Source of the DNA: UBA2287 sp964479665 | GTDB taxonomy: Bacteria; Bacteroidota; Bacteroidia; Bacteroidales; Tenuifilaceae | DNA: 64,000 bases | Assembly: GCA_964479665.1 (NCBI GenBank) | Contig: CAYZNN010000007.1 | Coordinates: 1 to 64,000 of the forward strand | Reading direction: 5' to 3' | Part shown: positions 9,186 through 17,673 of the stretch, in pieces | Layout: the number at the start of each line of letters is the position of its first letter | Position numbering within the stretch: position 1 is the stretch's first letter | Notes under the pieces: model-generated | The model's input: the letters and a program-made list of their open reading frames with translations, nothing else | What the model was told of the DNA's origin: nothing | The model's database searches: none | Translations under genes and position numbers: made by a program

Positions 9186-11138
9186 ATGAAACTCTCGGTA
9201 ATTATTGTAAACTACAATGTTAAGTTCTTTTTGGAGCAGTGCCTTATTTCAGTATTCAATGCGCTAAAAGGAATTGAAAGCGAGGTTTTTGTAGTCGACA
9301 ATGCTTCGGCCGATGGATCGTGCCAATTGGTGCGAGAACGATTTCCACAAGTTAAACTCATTTGTAATGCTAAAAACACAGGCTTTTCGTATGCCAACAA
9401 TCAGGCAATCAGACTGGCTAAAGGGGAATACGTATTGCTTTTAAACCCCGACACAGTAGTTGAGGAAGAAACCTTTTCGAAATGCATTGCCTTTATGGAT
9501 GCTCACCCTGAGGCCGGGAGCCTTTCGGTTAAAATGATCGATGGTAAGGGGCGCTTTCTTCGCGAGTCGAAAAGAGCACTACCTTCACCAATGGTTTCGT
9601 TCTTTAAAATTTTCGGTTTTAGCAAACTTTTTCCACGTTCGCGTGTGTTTGCTCGGTACCATTTGGGGCACCTTAGCAAAGATGAAATTAATGAAATTGA
9701 AATTTTGCCCGGTGCCTTCATGTTCATGCGCAAGCGGGCACTCGACACGGTAGGGCTTCTCGACGAAACCTTTTTTATGTACGGTGAGGATATCGACCTT
9801 TCGTACCGCTTTTTGAAGGCAGGCTACAAAAATTTCTACTTCCCTAATACTACAATTATCCATTATAAAGGCGAAAGCACAAAAAAGGGCAGCATTAACT
9901 ATGTTCTGATTTTTTATCAGGCCATGATAATTTTTGCTCGCAAGCATTTTAGCCGAAACAATGCACGGCTTTATACCATTTTAATATATCTGGCTATATA
10001 TTTTAGGGCATTCCTAAGCCTTACACGCCGCATGGTTGAGAGGATTTACCTTCCCATAATCGATACGGTTCTGGTGGCATTGGGTTTTTGGGCTATTCCT
10101 TCCTTTTGGGAGCGATACTGGCACCATACCGAGAACTACTATCCCGATAGTGCCATTGGTTTTATGGCCCTGTTTTTTATTCTTTCTACCCTTTTCACAC
10201 TCTGGTTTGTAGGTGCTTTCGAGAAACCTCAAAAAGCATTTGCTGCTTCCAAAGGGGTTGCCATTAGTTCAATGCTTCTATTAATTATTTATGGCTTGCT
10301 TCCCGAGGGGTACCGTTATTCCCGCGTAATTACATTGCTTTCGTCGGTTTGGGCCATTGTGAGCGTTCAATTTGCCCATTGGGCAATTGGGGTGTTTGTT
10401 AATGGCTACTTTACTGCATTTAGAAAGAAGAAAAAAGTGTCAATTGTTGGAAAGTCTGCTGAGGCCGAAAGAGTGCTAAGCATTGTTCGTGAGGCAGCAA
10501 TCGATTTCGATTTTGTTGGCCTTATATCTCCCAGTCAAAACTTCGATGAAAGGGAGCAAATTGCTACCATTGATCAATTAACTGACTTTGTGAGGGTTAA
10601 TGGGGTGAACGAGGTGATATTCTGTGCAAACGACATGGCTTCGCAGGATATTATAAGTAATATGCTTCAGCTGGTTTCAACTGGGGTTGACTATAAAATT
10701 GCCCCACCCGATAGTTTATCCGTTATAGGTAGCAATTCAATCGACACGCAAGGCGAATTGTATACTGTTGAAATAAGTGCCATTTCGAAGCCAACCAACA
10801 GGCGAAAGAAGCGCATTTTCGATGTGATTGCAACGTTTTTACTTTTTGTTTTCACCCCATTCTTGCTGCTCTTCAGACCTCTTAGAATTAATTTAATAAA
10901 ACACGCCTTGTTGGTTCTGGTAGGACGGATGACCTGGGTGGGATACGCTACTATGGACAATCCTGAACTCTATAATCGGCTTCCAAAGGTGGCAAGAGGC
11001 GTTTTTCCCGCTTCTATGCCAGGTCATGCACCTAAAACCAGCGAGGAGGCGTTTCGTATTAACCTAATGTATGCCCGAAGCTTCAAAATACAAAACGATC
11101 TGATTCTCTTTGTTACCCACTTCTTTACAAAGCAATAG
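9186..11138 (+). CDS. GT2 glycosyltransferase fused to a degenerate sugar-phosphotransferase tail
   Basis: The protein has 650 residues. The first ~270 are a GT2 (rhamnosyltransferase-like) glycosyltransferase, with LSVIIVNYNVKFFLEQCL, VVDNASADGS, NTGFSYANNQAI, the LLLNPDTVVE metal-binding motif and FFMYGEDIDLSYR. Membrane helices follow (about 270-400), then a Rossmann-like segment starting KKKKVSIVGKSAEAERVLSI near residue 414. The tail begins KRIFDVIATFLLFV and resembles bacterial polyprenyl-phosphate sugar transferases, but the central catalytic stretch is missing (see findings). It probably adds a sugar to a lipid-linked surface glycan at the inner membrane. It is followed by apbE four bases later and is likely cotranscribed with it. 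Confidence 0.82.
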   Translation: MKLSVIIVNYNVKFFLEQCLISVFNALKGIESEVFVVDNASADGSCQLVRERFPQVKLICNAKNTGFSYANNQAIRLAKGEYVLLLNPDTVVEEETFSKCIAFMDAHPEAGSLSVKMIDGKGRFLRESKRALPSPMVSFFKIFGFSKLFPRSRVFARYHLGHLSKDEINEIEILPGAFMFMRKRALDTVGLLDETFFMYGEDIDLSYRFLKAGYKNFYFPNTTIIHYKGESTKKGSINYVLIFYQAMIIFARKHFSRNNARLYTILIYLAIYFRAFLSLTRRMVERIYLPIIDTVLVALGFWAIPSFWERYWHHTENYYPDSAIGFMALFFILSTLFTLWFVGAFEKPQKAFAASKGVAISSMLLLIIYGLLPEGYRYSRVITLLSSVWAIVSVQFAHWAIGVFVNGYFTAFRKKKKVSIVGKSAEAERVLSIVREAAIDFDFVGLISPSQNFDEREQIATIDQLTDFVRVNGVNEVIFCANDMASQDIISNMLQLVSTGVDYKIAPPDSLSVIGSNSIDTQGELYTVEISAISKPTNRRKKRIFDVIATFLLFVFTPFLLLFRPLRINLIKHALLVLVGRMTWVGYATMDNPELYNRLPKVARGVFPASMPGHAPKTSEEAFRINLMYARSFKIQNDLILFVTHFFTKQ

Positions 11139-11142
11139 TAAA

Positions 11143-12162
11143 ATGAAAACTCTAAAATCCCTGTTTCGCATAGGCTTGGTTCTTTTTGTTTTTGTAATCC
11201 TTAACGCATGCCAAACAAAAAAAGAGAAGTATTACATTAAACTCAATGGATTTACGCAGGGTACAACATTTAATATTGTATATCATCACCCAAGGGGTTT
11301 CGATTTTGCCTCACAAGTCGATTCAATTTTATTTGCGATCGATAGTTCCATGTCGGTTTATAATACCAATTCAATTATTACAGCATTTAACAATAGCCCT
11401 TCAGGCATTGAGGTCGACTCCATGCTGGCACGGGTAGTTTCCCTTTCGCTCCAAATTAACCAGAAAACCGAGGGTGCATTCGATATTACAGTAGGTCCAT
11501 TGGTTAAAGCATGGGGCTTTCATGTAAAACAAGGCGAAATGCCCACCCATTCGCAGGTTGCCGATATGCTTTCGATAATTGGTAGCGATAAAATTTGGCT
11601 CAATGGACTATTTTTAGGCAAGGCCAACCCTCGTGTAATGATAGATGTGAACGCAATAGCCCAAGGTTATACAGTAGATGTAATTGGAGAGTTTTTCGAA
11701 AAGAATGGTGTAACCGATTATTTGGTTGAGGTTGGAGGTGAGGTGCGGACATTAGGCCGAAATAATAGAAATACCCTATGGAGTGTTGGGGTCGATAAAC
11801 CGGTTGACGATGCAATTTCTGGCGAGAATTTCCAAACAATAATTGCTATAACCAATAAATCGCTGGTAACATCGGGGAACTACCGAAAATTCTACGTTCG
11901 CAATGGCATTAAATATAGCCATAGCATCGATCCCAAGACCGGATATCCCGCGAATCACACATTGCTTAGCGCAACCGTAATTGACGAAACAGGCGCTAGA
12001 GCCGATGCTCTGGCCACGGCATTCATGGTTATGGGGCTTGAAAAATCGAAGCAGTGGCTAAAGCAATACCCCCTTGTGGATGCCTACTTAATTTATTCCG
12101 ATTCGTTGGGTGATTATCAGGTATGGATGACCCACGGAATGCAAAAAATGATTATCGACTAG
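11143..12162 (+). CDS. apbE: FAD:protein FMN transferase (ApbE lipoprotein)
   Basis: A 339-residue lipoprotein that transfers FMN from FAD to Thr residues of flavoproteins such as the Nqr/Rnf subunits. The ATG at 11143 opens a lipoprotein signal ending in the lipobox LNAC. Family motifs include GFTQGTTFNIVYHH, MSVYNTNSIITAFN, GAFDITVGPLVKAWGF, DVNAIAQGYTVDVI, VEVGGEVRTLGRN, YSHSIDPKTGYPANH and GARADALATAFMVMG. A start at 11110 would overlap the GT2 gene and place extra residues before the signal peptide, so it was rejected. The next two genes, small membrane Cys proteins on the other strand, may relate to the same flavoprotein maturation pathway. Confidence 0.92.
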   Translation: MKTLKSLFRIGLVLFVFVILNACQTKKEKYYIKLNGFTQGTTFNIVYHHPRGFDFASQVDSILFAIDSSMSVYNTNSIITAFNNSPSGIEVDSMLARVVSLSLQINQKTEGAFDITVGPLVKAWGFHVKQGEMPTHSQVADMLSIIGSDKIWLNGLFLGKANPRVMIDVNAIAQGYTVDVIGEFFEKNGVTDYLVEVGGEVRTLGRNNRNTLWSVGVDKPVDDAISGENFQTIIAITNKSLVTSGNYRKFYVRNGIKYSHSIDPKTGYPANHTLLSATVIDETGARADALATAFMVMGLEKSKQWLKQYPLVDAYLIYSDSLGDYQVWMTHGMQKMIID

Positions 12163-12359
12163 GTTGCGCTTTTCTCTGTAGGCAGCCCACAGGCACCGCT
12201 TCCGCAACCGCAACTGGCGTGCGAAGACTCCTCGTAAAAGGGAGTGTTGCAATTGCCCTCATCCTTAAGTTTCTTTCGTCGAGTCAGTGCAAGTGCTAAG
12301 CCGCCAAAAATGAGTACCACAATGGCAAGGGTAACTCCAATGAGTTTCAGTAGTTCCAT
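12159..12359 (-). CDS. Small membrane protein with Cys-rich tail (NqrM-like?)
   Basis: A 66-residue protein with one N-terminal membrane helix (LLKLIGVTLAIVVLIFGGLA), a basic stop-transfer RRKK, then a short tail with five Cys (GNCNTP and CGCGSGACG). Start at 12359 (MELLKL) places the helix at the N-terminus; a start ten codons upstream adds a polar leader. It overlaps the end of apbE by 4 bases, convergently. A single helix followed by a Cys cluster resembles NqrM, the small protein needed with ApbE for Na+-NQR maturation, but I cannot show homology. The annotation as an expressed small protein rests on composition. Confidence 0.6.
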   Translation of the reverse strand: MELLKLIGVTLAIVVLIFGGLALALTRRKKLKDEGNCNTPFYEESSHASCGCGSGACGLPTEKSAT

Positions 12360-12451
12360 ATGGTTTTTCGGTTGGGTGTCAACATGCAAAACACCCTTTC
12401 AGCAAAATTGTTTAAATCGACTTGTTATTTAGTCGGCTTAAAAAAACTAGT

Positions 12452-12691
12452 TTAATCGCGAGCACCCTCGTAACAAGTTGCACAGGCTCGGTTGTCGTCG
12501 TTTGTTTTCCAGCATTTAATTTCGTCGTGGCGCGGACAGGTTATGCCCCGCTTCCGAAGTTCCTTGTTATGCCCCGCCGATGTTTCGGGAAACTTTTTCG
12601 ATTTATGAAATAGGATTTTTACCCCCATGCCCAGCAGGGCAATAGCTAGTAGTATGGCAACTAATCCTGTTAATAATAATACTTTTTCCAC
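12452..12691 (-). CDS. Small membrane protein with Cys motif, Bacteroidetes family
   Basis: A 79-residue protein with one N-terminal membrane helix (VLLLTGLVAILLAIALLGMG) followed by a basic KILFHKSKKFPETS linker and a cytoplasmic tail. The tail has four Cys in CPRHDEIKC and ACATC, and contains HNKELRKRGITC. I recall similar helix-plus-Cys proteins annotated only as membrane or secreted protein in Bacteroidetes. Its layout matches the neighbouring 66-residue protein and NqrM. Four Cys in pairs suggest metal or iron-sulfur binding. It is codirectional with the smaller protein, 92 bases upstream of it. Confidence 0.62.
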   Translation of the reverse strand: MEKVLLLTGLVAILLAIALLGMGVKILFHKSKKFPETSAGHNKELRKRGITCPRHDEIKCWKTNDDNRACATCYEGARD

Positions 12692-12766
12692 TTTGAGCGA
12701 ATGAGAAGTTTATTAACCTTTGAATAGCGTTTAAAAAAATCAAAAATACTATTTAAAATTGACTGA

Positions 12767-13210
12767 AAAAATATACAAACTCTTGCATTAATTTGTTTAG
12801 TCAACTTCGCATTTTCACAGGAATTACAACCTTTTCGAGAATCGGTAAAGCATCTTGCGCACAGTATTGAGGCGCAAAACGTAACAAAACGCAAGGCTTT
12901 TGTGGCTATTCTCCAGTTTTATAACGAAAAGCAAATGGTTACCCGTTTTAGCTATGCTATCCAAGACGAGTTTAACTTGGCTTTCCGTGATGGTAATGGG
13001 ATAGAGATTATTAGCCAGAGTTTGGTTAACGAACATTTCGAAAGGAATGAATGGGCGCTTAACGATTGCTTAAACTTTCGTTCGCTAACGGAGTTAAGCG
13101 AAAAGATCTTCGAAAAAGTTAATCATATCCCCGATGCTTTCATATACGGAACCTATACACACAGTGGTAATGTTGTTGGTTTTTTACATTCCGTATGGGA
13201 TTGCAAGTAA
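12767..13210 (+). CDS. Exported unknown protein lacking an obvious start codon
   Basis: The frame is open from a TGA at 12764-12766 to a TAA at 13210. The first residues read NIQTLALICLVNFAFSQ, an unmistakable signal peptide with Gln after the cleavage site. Then comes a soluble region (FRESVKHLAHSIEAQNV... to VGFLHSVWDCK). No ATG, GTG or TTG lies in frame before the signal peptide; the first is a GTG at 12902, which would discard it. The stop sits next to a run of six A (12766-12771), so an indel or start-codon decay is plausible. I do not recognise the mature domain. It is divergent from the 79-residue Cys protein and stands alone. Confidence 0.5.
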   Translation, partial: KNIQTLALICLVNFAFSQELQPFRESVKHLAHSIEAQNVTKRKAFVAILQFYNEKQMVTRFSYAIQDEFNLAFRDGNGIEIISQSLVNEHFERNEWALNDCLNFRSLTELSEKIFEKVNHIPDAFIYGTYTHSGNVVGFLHSVWDCK

Positions 13211-13444
13211 TGGTTATGAGTTAAAAACTCATTTTTCTGTGGAAGAAGATTTGGAAGGATTGCTTTGGTGAGGTTGCCTAATTTTTAAGCCAGACTTGTT
13301 TTTCGAAATATCATTATACAAGGCCAAGGCTTTAGGTTCGGATCTTTCAAGTTTGAAATTATTTTATTAAATCACAGGTTTAAACCTTTTGCCCCCTTTA
13401 GCCTCTAAGGTTGAGCAAGTTAAACAACCCTAAAACCTTACCTT

Positions 13445-16063
13445 ATGCTTACCCACCTCAGAAGAATGGCAGTAGGGCTATTTTGTTCTGCAGCCCTTGT
13501 AATTGCATCATATCCCGTTTTTACTCAAAACATTACTACCCCAAACCAGTTCTTTGGTTTTGAGCCTGGTGCCGACGGCATGCTGTTTGGCTACGAAAAA
13601 ATGATCGATTATTTGAAGCTACTCGAAAAGCAGTGCAGCAGGGTTAAACTTTTCAATATTGGAACTTCGGCTTTGGGGCGACCCATATACATGGTTTGCA
13701 TTTCGGATGAGGAGAACTTGAAAAACCTCGACGAGTTGAAAGAAATAAACCGAAAGTTAGCCCTTGAACCGAACCTTTCTCAATCTGAACTCAACGATTT
13801 GAAGGGCAGAGGAAAAGTTTTCTTTCTCGGAACGTTATCCATGCACTCCACTGAGGTGGCACCAGCGCAGGCAGCACCTCTGGTTGCATATAAATTAGCC
13901 ACCTCGCGAGGATCCGATACGCTTGCATGGCTCAAAAATGTGGTTTACATGATGGTGCCCAGCCACAACCCCGATGGCATGAACATGGTGAACGAGAACT
14001 ACATGAAGAACAAGGGCAGCAAGTTCGAAGGCACCAATTTACCGGGCGTTTATCATAAGTATGTGGGTCATAATATTAACCGCGATTTTATAACTCTTAC
14101 TCAGCCCGAAAATAAAGCAGTTTCGAACCTAACTAGTATCGAATGGTTTCCACAGGTTATGGTTGAAAAGCATCAGATGGGCTCTACCGGGGCTCGCTAC
14201 TTTGTGCCACCCAACCACGATCCTATTGCGCAAAATATTGATGAAAACCTATGGAGCTGGATTGGCCTTTTTGGAGCCAATATGCTCAACGATATGACTG
14301 CCATGGGGCAGAAGGGTATTTCGCAGCGATATATTTTCGACAATTATTGGCCAGGATCAACTGAAACATGCCTTTGGAAAAATGTTATAGCATTCCTTAC
14401 CGAAGGTGCTTCGGTAAAAACTGCTTCCCCCATTTATATCGAAAAGAATGAACTAAAAGTATGGGGTAAGGGGCTTTCGGAGTACAAAAAGGGGGCTAAC
14501 TTTATAGCACCCTGGCAGGGTGGCTGGTGGCGCTTGTCCGATTTGGTTCAGTACGAGCTGAGCTCTACATTCTCGATTATCCGAACCGCTTCGCTAAACC
14601 GCGAAAAAATTCTTCAGCACCGCAACGACATGTGTCGCAGGGAAGTGGCAAAGGGGCTCAATCAGGCACCATTCTATTTCATCTTCTCTCAGCACCAAAC
14701 CGATAGGAGCGAACTGGGTCGTTTGGTTTCCCTTTTGCGCGAGCATGGGGTTGAAGTTAACAGGCTCTCCACAGATCTGTTAGTTGAGAATAGAAAGTTC
14801 AGAAAAGGCGACATTGTGGTGCCATTGGCTCAACCTTTCAGGGCATTTGTAAAGGAAGTGCTGGAGCGTCAGGAATATCCCGAAAGACGATACGTGCCCG
14901 GTGGCGAAATTATTAAGCCCTACGATGTTACCAGCTGGTCGCTGCCGCTGAGCATGGGCCTCAATTGTAGTGAGGTGAATACTCGTTCAATCGAGTTAGA
15001 AAATGCCCTTGAACCCATTAATGAATTCAAGGTTTTAGGTAATGCACCGGGCAACTCGAAGCACATGGTATTTTGCTCATCGAATAACGAAAGTTTTAGG
15101 GTAGCCTTCGTGGTTTTGGCGAAGGAGGGAAGGGTATTCCGAACGGGTGAGGTCTCTGAAGTTGAGGGACAGATTTTCAGGGAGGGAAGTTTTGTTATTT
15201 CAACTTCATTGGCACAGCAAATAGGTTCACTCAATCTGCAGGTTGCACCATTCTATACTAATACAATGGATGAGTCGAAATTGAAAGAGATAAAATTGCC
15301 TGCCATTGGACTTGTAGAAACATACTTCCACGATATGGATGCCGGGTGGACCCGATATATTTTCGACACGAATGGTATCCCTTACAGGGTAATTCGTCCG
15401 GCCGATTTAGCTAGTTTGAATTTAACTAAAGAATTCAAAATCATTGTACTTCCTAGTCAGAATGCCGATTTGTTAACTACTGGCAAGCGCAAACGCGACG
15501 ACGATTACTACCCTATGAACCTGCCTCCCGAATTTGCACAGGGAATGGGTAAGAAGGGGAAAAATAATTTGCTCAAATTTATCGATGAAGGGGGGAAGGT
15601 AATTTCATGGGGACAGTCCACCGAACTGTTCATGGGGACACTTGAAATTGAGCTGGACAAGGATAGCAAGGAGGAGTTCACATTGCCCATTCAGAATGTG
15701 GCTAAAGGGCTCCAGCGAAACGGATTGGAGATTATTGAGGCTCATGTTAATGTGAGTGTAAAACCTGGCCCTTTTACGTGGGGCATGCCAAGTTCCATTC
15801 CCATTCTTATGGGTGGCAACGCTGTTTTTGAAACTTCAGTGCCCTATTTCGATACCGATAGGAGAGTTGTGTTGGAGTTCCCAACCGGCGACCCACGCCT
15901 GAGTGGCTACGTTAAAAAGGGTGAACTGCTCGAAAATAAGGCAGCCGTTGTTTGGGTGCGAAAGAATAAGGGCCAACTCATTCTTATGGCTTTCAGTCCG
16001 CAATTCAGAGGTAGTACCCCTGTTTCCTATAAGCTGCTTTTTAATGCTTTAATTGCCGAGTAG
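13445..16063 (+). CDS. Secreted M14-family zinc carboxypeptidase, large form
   Basis: An 872-residue exported peptidase with a signal peptide ending YPVFT before Gln-Asn. The M14 domain occupies roughly residues 35-400. It shows YEKMIDYLKLLEKQC, IGTSALGRPIYMV, the zinc motif LSMHSTEVAPAQ (HxxE near residue 134), VPSHNPDGMNM, NRDF and VEKHQMGSTG with a further His. The C-terminal half is a long region seen in Bacteroidetes M14 relatives, including a class I amidotransferase-like stretch (residues ~620-740, KIIVLPSQNADLL). It is likely periplasmic or cell-surface and degrades peptides. No T9SS C-terminal sorting domain is visible. It is monocistronic and converges on pdxH. Confidence 0.85.
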   Translation: MLTHLRRMAVGLFCSAALVIASYPVFTQNITTPNQFFGFEPGADGMLFGYEKMIDYLKLLEKQCSRVKLFNIGTSALGRPIYMVCISDEENLKNLDELKEINRKLALEPNLSQSELNDLKGRGKVFFLGTLSMHSTEVAPAQAAPLVAYKLATSRGSDTLAWLKNVVYMMVPSHNPDGMNMVNENYMKNKGSKFEGTNLPGVYHKYVGHNINRDFITLTQPENKAVSNLTSIEWFPQVMVEKHQMGSTGARYFVPPNHDPIAQNIDENLWSWIGLFGANMLNDMTAMGQKGISQRYIFDNYWPGSTETCLWKNVIAFLTEGASVKTASPIYIEKNELKVWGKGLSEYKKGANFIAPWQGGWWRLSDLVQYELSSTFSIIRTASLNREKILQHRNDMCRREVAKGLNQAPFYFIFSQHQTDRSELGRLVSLLREHGVEVNRLSTDLLVENRKFRKGDIVVPLAQPFRAFVKEVLERQEYPERRYVPGGEIIKPYDVTSWSLPLSMGLNCSEVNTRSIELENALEPINEFKVLGNAPGNSKHMVFCSSNNESFRVAFVVLAKEGRVFRTGEVSEVEGQIFREGSFVISTSLAQQIGSLNLQVAPFYTNTMDESKLKEIKLPAIGLVETYFHDMDAGWTRYIFDTNGIPYRVIRPADLASLNLTKEFKIIVLPSQNADLLTTGKRKRDDDYYPMNLPPEFAQGMGKKGKNNLLKFIDEGGKVISWGQSTELFMGTLEIELDKDSKEEFTLPIQNVAKGLQRNGLEIIEAHVNVSVKPGPFTWGMPSSIPILMGGNAVFETSVPYFDTDRRVVLEFPTGDPRLSGYVKKGELLENKAAVVWVRKNKGQLILMAFSPQFRGSTPVSYKLLFNALIAE

Positions 16064-16068
16064 TTTCT

Positions 16069-16713
16069 CTAGGGCGCGAGCCTTTCGGCAATCCACTGAT
16101 TGTTATTGAACGTATACTGAATGCGGTCGTGAAGCCGGTTTAGCCTGCCCTGCCAAAACTCGAACAGGGTTGGAACAAGCCTGTAGCCACCCCAATTGGG
16201 TGGGCGCTTTACGGTTCTTCCGTTAAACTCCTCCCTGAAGTCGGCTTGGAGCTGCTCAAGGTATCGCCTGTTTGGTATTACCTGGCTTTGGGGCGAAGCC
16301 CATGCGCCAATTTTACTCCCTTCGGGGCGTGTTCGGAAGTACTGGTCCGATTCGCTATCGGTCGATTTTACAATCTTCCCCTCAATACGAACCTGACGTT
16401 CCAATTCGGGCCAAAAGAATACGGCTGCGCCGTAAGGGTTTTGGAGTATTTGCTTCGATTTGCGGCTGTTGTAGTTGGTGAAAAAGGCAAAGCCCTTTTC
16501 GTCGTAAATTTTCAGTAGCACCACCCTAGCCGATGGTTTCCCTTCGAAGGTGCTGGTTGCTAATGTCATTGCGTTGGGGTCGTTACATTTTGCTTCCATG
16601 GCTTCGCGAAACCAAAGGTCGAACTGCATGAAAGGGTTGGGACTAATGTCCGTTTCGTTGAGCTGCCTCTGATGATAATCGCTACGAATTTCCGAAAGTT
16701 TCTTTCTGCCCAT
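16069..16713 (-). CDS. pdxH: Pyridoxamine/pyridoxine 5'-phosphate oxidase
   Basis: A 214-residue FMN enzyme that oxidises pyridoxamine- or pyridoxine-5'-phosphate to PLP, the last step of the salvage route. Conserved blocks are ALTLATSTFEGKPSARVVLL-type FMN binding (MTLATSTFEGKPSARVVLLK), FFTNYNSRKSKQI, RPEGSKIGAWASPQSQVI, PPNWGGYRLVPTLFEFWQ, and the C-terminal RLHDRIQY...ERLAP. The length equals that of the E. coli enzyme. It overlaps the end of the brkB-like gene by 32 bases. The conserved N-terminal KLSEIRSDYHQRQL argues that the start at 16713 is correct. Confidence 0.95.
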   Translation of the reverse strand: MGRKKLSEIRSDYHQRQLNETDISPNPFMQFDLWFREAMEAKCNDPNAMTLATSTFEGKPSARVVLLKIYDEKGFAFFTNYNSRKSKQILQNPYGAAVFFWPELERQVRIEGKIVKSTDSESDQYFRTRPEGSKIGAWASPQSQVIPNRRYLEQLQADFREEFNGRTVKRPPNWGGYRLVPTLFEFWQGRLNRLHDRIQYTFNNNQWIAERLAP

Positions 16714-17662
16714 TGCTATTATTCGTGTTTATACCAAAAACCTGTGTTCCAGCGCTCGATATGCTAGCATTCAGTTCGAAGCCAACAATAAAACCAATAG
16801 CATTAAAATACATCCATGCCATTAGGGCCAGCAAGCTTCCGATTGAACCATAAAGGGTGTTGTACTGGCCAAAATTGTTGACAAAATAAGAGAACCCTAA
16901 CGAGGTAACCATTATTAAAAGCGTTGCCATAATCGACCCCAACGAAATGAACCTGAATTTGGTACGTTTGGCAGGAGCCATAAAATAAAGCAATGAAATT
17001 GAGAAAAAAATGAGCGCAATGGTTACCAACCATTTGCTATAAACAATTAGATAGTAGGTAAAGTTCATTTGCAACCACCCTTTTGTAACCAAATAGTTTA
17101 AGCCCATTTGCCCAAAGAAAATTAGAGCTACAGCAACCACAAAAAGTAACGGGAGGACTATTGTTAGAAGTAGGGCAACTAAATGCTGGTTGAAGAAACT
17201 CCGGGTTTCAATGGTATGGTAAGTGGCATTGAACGCATCGATTAGCGAACTGATGCCATTATGGGAAAAGAAAAGGGCAGCCACGAAACCAAAAGAAAGA
17301 AGCCCCCCACTTTTACGTGTTACCACGTCAATCAAAGTTTCTTCCATCATGGAAAAAGCGTTAGATGGAATAATCCCTTTAATAAGTCCTAGCAATTCGG
17401 TTTGGAAATTTTCAATTGGAATAAATGGAATAAGTGTAAATACGAAAATGATGGTTGGGAAAATAGCCACAAAGAAACTGAAAGCCACTGCTGAAGCTCT
17501 GGTAGTGATACTTCCCTGGATAATTCCTTTTAAAAAGAAACTAATAACGTAGTAAACAGGAACTCCATTGAACCCAATAATGGAAACGCATTTGGCATGG
17601 CGAATGGCAAGCCTCCAGCGAACTATTAGGTAATGAAAAAGTTTTGACGTCGACTTTGACAT
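16682..17662 (-). CDS. YihY/BrkB family inner-membrane protein
   Basis: A 326-residue membrane protein with about six helices and the family blocks FPTIIFVFTLIPFIP, LLSFGFVAALFFSHNGISSL, NQHLVALLLTIVLPLL and LLALMAWMYFNAIGFIVGFELNA. The family was once called RNase BN, but this is now considered wrong; its members are thought to be envelope transport or lipid-related proteins of uncertain role. The ATG at 17662 was preferred over a start at 17707 that would overlap nadC. It lies between nadC (11-base gap) and pdxH (32-base overlap), so it belongs to the same transcript. Confidence 0.82.
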   Translation of the reverse strand: MSKSTSKLFHYLIVRWRLAIRHAKCVSIIGFNGVPVYYVISFFLKGIIQGSITTRASAVAFSFFVAIFPTIIFVFTLIPFIPIENFQTELLGLIKGIIPSNAFSMMEETLIDVVTRKSGGLLSFGFVAALFFSHNGISSLIDAFNATYHTIETRSFFNQHLVALLLTIVLPLLFVVAVALIFFGQMGLNYLVTKGWLQMNFTYYLIVYSKWLVTIALIFFSISLLYFMAPAKRTKFRFISLGSIMATLLIMVTSLGFSYFVNNFGQYNTLYGSIGSLLALMAWMYFNAIGFIVGFELNASISSAGTQVFGINTNNSNGQKETFGNS

Positions 17663-17673
17663 TTGCTTAGGAA

